NCBI GenBank assembly: GCA_023416275.1
Contig: JAEZIB010000114.1
Coordinates: 30,388 to 94,387 of the forward strand
DNA from: Bacillota bacterium
Lineage (GTDB): Bacteria; Bacillota; Clostridia; Acetivibrionales; DSM-1351
Reading direction: 5' to 3'
Length of the DNA: 64,000 nucleotides
Program-made: the position numbers and the translations under genes
Shown here: positions 62,976 to 64,000 of the stretch, one piece after another
Layout of the letters: every line of letters begins with the position of its first letter
How positions within the stretch are numbered: the first letter of the stretch is position 1
Notes under the pieces: generated by a model
Told to the model about the DNA's origin: nothing
The model's database searches: none
What the model saw: only the letters and a program-made list of their open reading frames with translations

Positions 62976-63445
62976 TACCAAGCCCCTTTACTCTTTTGTC
63001 TTAATTATTCTATAACTAATAGATATATTATCATATCTATATACTACAATTTAAACTAAAAGTCTCAATTCGTACACCCTTTATTAAAAAGTTAACGATT
63101 TTTTAACATACCTTATCTTAAAAGCCCTATATAATCAGATTCTAAAAATGTAAATTTACTAAGTAAATTAAGGTTGAAAGCCTTCGTCCTATATCATCTG
63201 ATATTTATCTGTTATTAATTGACTTTTTTATTTCCCACTGTAATAAAATCCTCATTGATAATATATTCGTTAAAAAAATAAAAATACTCTGTTAACAAAA
63301 TAATCTAAACTATTATTAGAATTATTTCAAAAGGAGCCATCAAAAAAGCGACATCCCATAATTCCATAGAATATCGCTTTAAGGCTTTGAACCATAAATA
63401 TAAATTTTTAGAAGCTCTGAGCTAGCTATATACTGAAGCTAAATA
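62976..63445. other. Intergenic region between dedA-like and SLH genes
   Basis: No gene is seen in 470 bases. An AGATAT/ATATCT inverted repeat at about 63021-63041 lies near the DedA promoter, and the SLH-gene terminator is at 63342-63380. Confidence 0.6.
63342..63380 (-). terminator. Terminator downstream of the SLH-domain gene
   Basis: On the minus strand AAAGCGATATTC and the matching GGGATGTCGCTTT arm form a stem of about 9-10 pairs and run into T6. It follows the SLH gene stop by about 65 bases. Confidence 0.65.
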
Positions 63446-64000
63446 TCAAATCAAATCTGATTTCCTGAGCAAATTCCTTACAATAACTGCTGTCTCTGCT
63501 CTTGTCATATTGCCATCAGGAGCTATCATGTGACCGTTTCTTCCAGATACTATACCTGATTTAACACATGCAGCAATACTTTCTTTTGACCAGTAAGAAG
63601 CCTGTTCTGTATCGCCAAATGCTTTAAGAATATCTTCCACTTCTCCAATTGTAAACTGAACTTTCAGCCCTGTTATTTTCATTGCTTTAGCAATAATGGT
63701 CATCGCTTGTTCTCGAGTAATTCTATCATTTGGCCTAAATTCTTTATTATTGTAGCCTAATATCAAGCCATATTCACTAGCAATTGCTACCGAATTATAG
63801 TACCATGCAGATTTATCTACATCGTCAAAGCTTGACTTAAATGTTCCTATTCTCATTAATCCCAAACCATTTACTACTATTTCAGCAAATTCAGCTCTTG
63901 TTATATATTTGTCTGGCTGAAAAATCGCATTTCCAACTCCGCTTATAACAAGTCTTGAACCCATATCGTTAACAGCAGCTTTTGACCAGTGCCCTTCAAC
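63446..64000 (-). CDS. S-layer homology (SLH) domain protein, C-terminal part
   Basis: The frame is open to the window edge (185 codons), so this is the C-terminus of a larger protein. It contains three SLH units: EGHWSKAAVNDMGSRLVISG with FQPDKYITRAEFAEIVVNGL; the second with WYYNSVAIASEYGLILGY and FRPNDRITREQAMTIIAKAM; the third with YWSKESIAACVKSGIVSGRN and MTRAETAVIVRNLL. SLH triplets bind pyruvylated cell-wall polysaccharide and anchor exoproteins such as surface enzymes or cellulosome scaffolds. The catalytic or binding part is outside the window. Confidence 0.92.
   Translation of the reverse strand, partial: VEGHWSKAAVNDMGSRLVISGVGNAIFQPDKYITRAEFAEIVVNGLGLMRIGTFKSSFDDVDKSAWYYNSVAIASEYGLILGYNNKEFRPNDRITREQAMTIIAKAMKITGLKVQFTIGEVEDILKAFGDTEQASYWSKESIAACVKSGIVSGRNGHMIAPDGNMTRAETAVIVRNLLRKSDLI

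Noticed and set aside
1..64000. CRISPR array, tRNA or rRNA genes, integrase or transposase genes
   Set aside because: No regular spacer-repeat pattern, no tRNA cloverleaf or rRNA sequence and no recombinase frame was seen by eye.

Overview
The window is low-GC, AT-rich DNA from a Firmicute of the Clostridia type. Ribosome binding sites are strong GGAGG motifs, and ATG, GTG and TTG starts are all used. A GH5 cellulase with a signal peptide at the left edge and three S-layer-homology repeats at the right edge suggest an anaerobic, plant-fibre-degrading Clostridium or Ruminiclostridium-like organism. That assignment is inference; no rRNA or other marker gene lies in the window.

Left edge to 3.4 kb (minus strand): a partial GH5 endoglucanase and a GH63-family glycosidase. 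From 3.5 to 23.4 kb there is a long minus-strand biosynthetic region. In transcription order (right to left) it holds a 57-aa membrane peptide; a large protein with a radical-SAM-like fold that lacks the cluster-binding cysteines, a Cys-rich SPASM-like region and a C-terminal PqqD/RRE-like domain; a SAM methyltransferase; a class III aminotransferase; two tiny precursor peptides (48 and 54 aa) that both end in threonine; an M50 membrane protease; an ABC ATPase and permease; a short-chain dehydrogenase; three paralogous B12-binding radical SAM enzymes interleaved with two paralogous ~78-aa proteins; an MGT-type glycosyltransferase; a sugar nucleotidyltransferase; and an A-T-C NRPS with a glycine-like code. 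The set of Thr-ending precursors, dehydrogenase, aminotransferase, methyltransferase, RRE and M50 protease is what a daptide-type RiPP pathway needs (C-terminal Thr converted to a dimethylated diamine). The B12 radical SAM enzymes and the pseudo-radical-SAM recognition protein would be unusual additions. This is the most interesting part of the window.

23.9 to 47.7 kb: topB (DNA topoisomerase III), then a second assembly line: a 2689-aa PKS/NRPS, an MFS exporter and a 4016-aa FAAL-NRPS. Read in biosynthetic order this gives fatty acyl, Ile, Ser, Ser (from specificity codes), one ketide from a KS without an AT, and one unassigned residue. The chain ends not in a thioesterase but in two tandem repeats that resemble the butirosin BtrH acyltransferase family. 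The A-T-C protein at 3.5-6.7 kb could extend this line or act separately.

47.9 to 64 kb: ordinary accessory and housekeeping genes, including two degenerate CPBP-family membrane proteins, a TPR protein, an APH-like kinase, an ABC exporter pair, manA, a PadR/DUF2812 pair, an AraC regulator divergent from an EamA transporter, a 65-aa peptide with a TTG start, a small secreted protein, a DedA protein and a partial SLH protein. Several intergenic spaces carry dispersed repeats, a MITE-like element and candidate operators.
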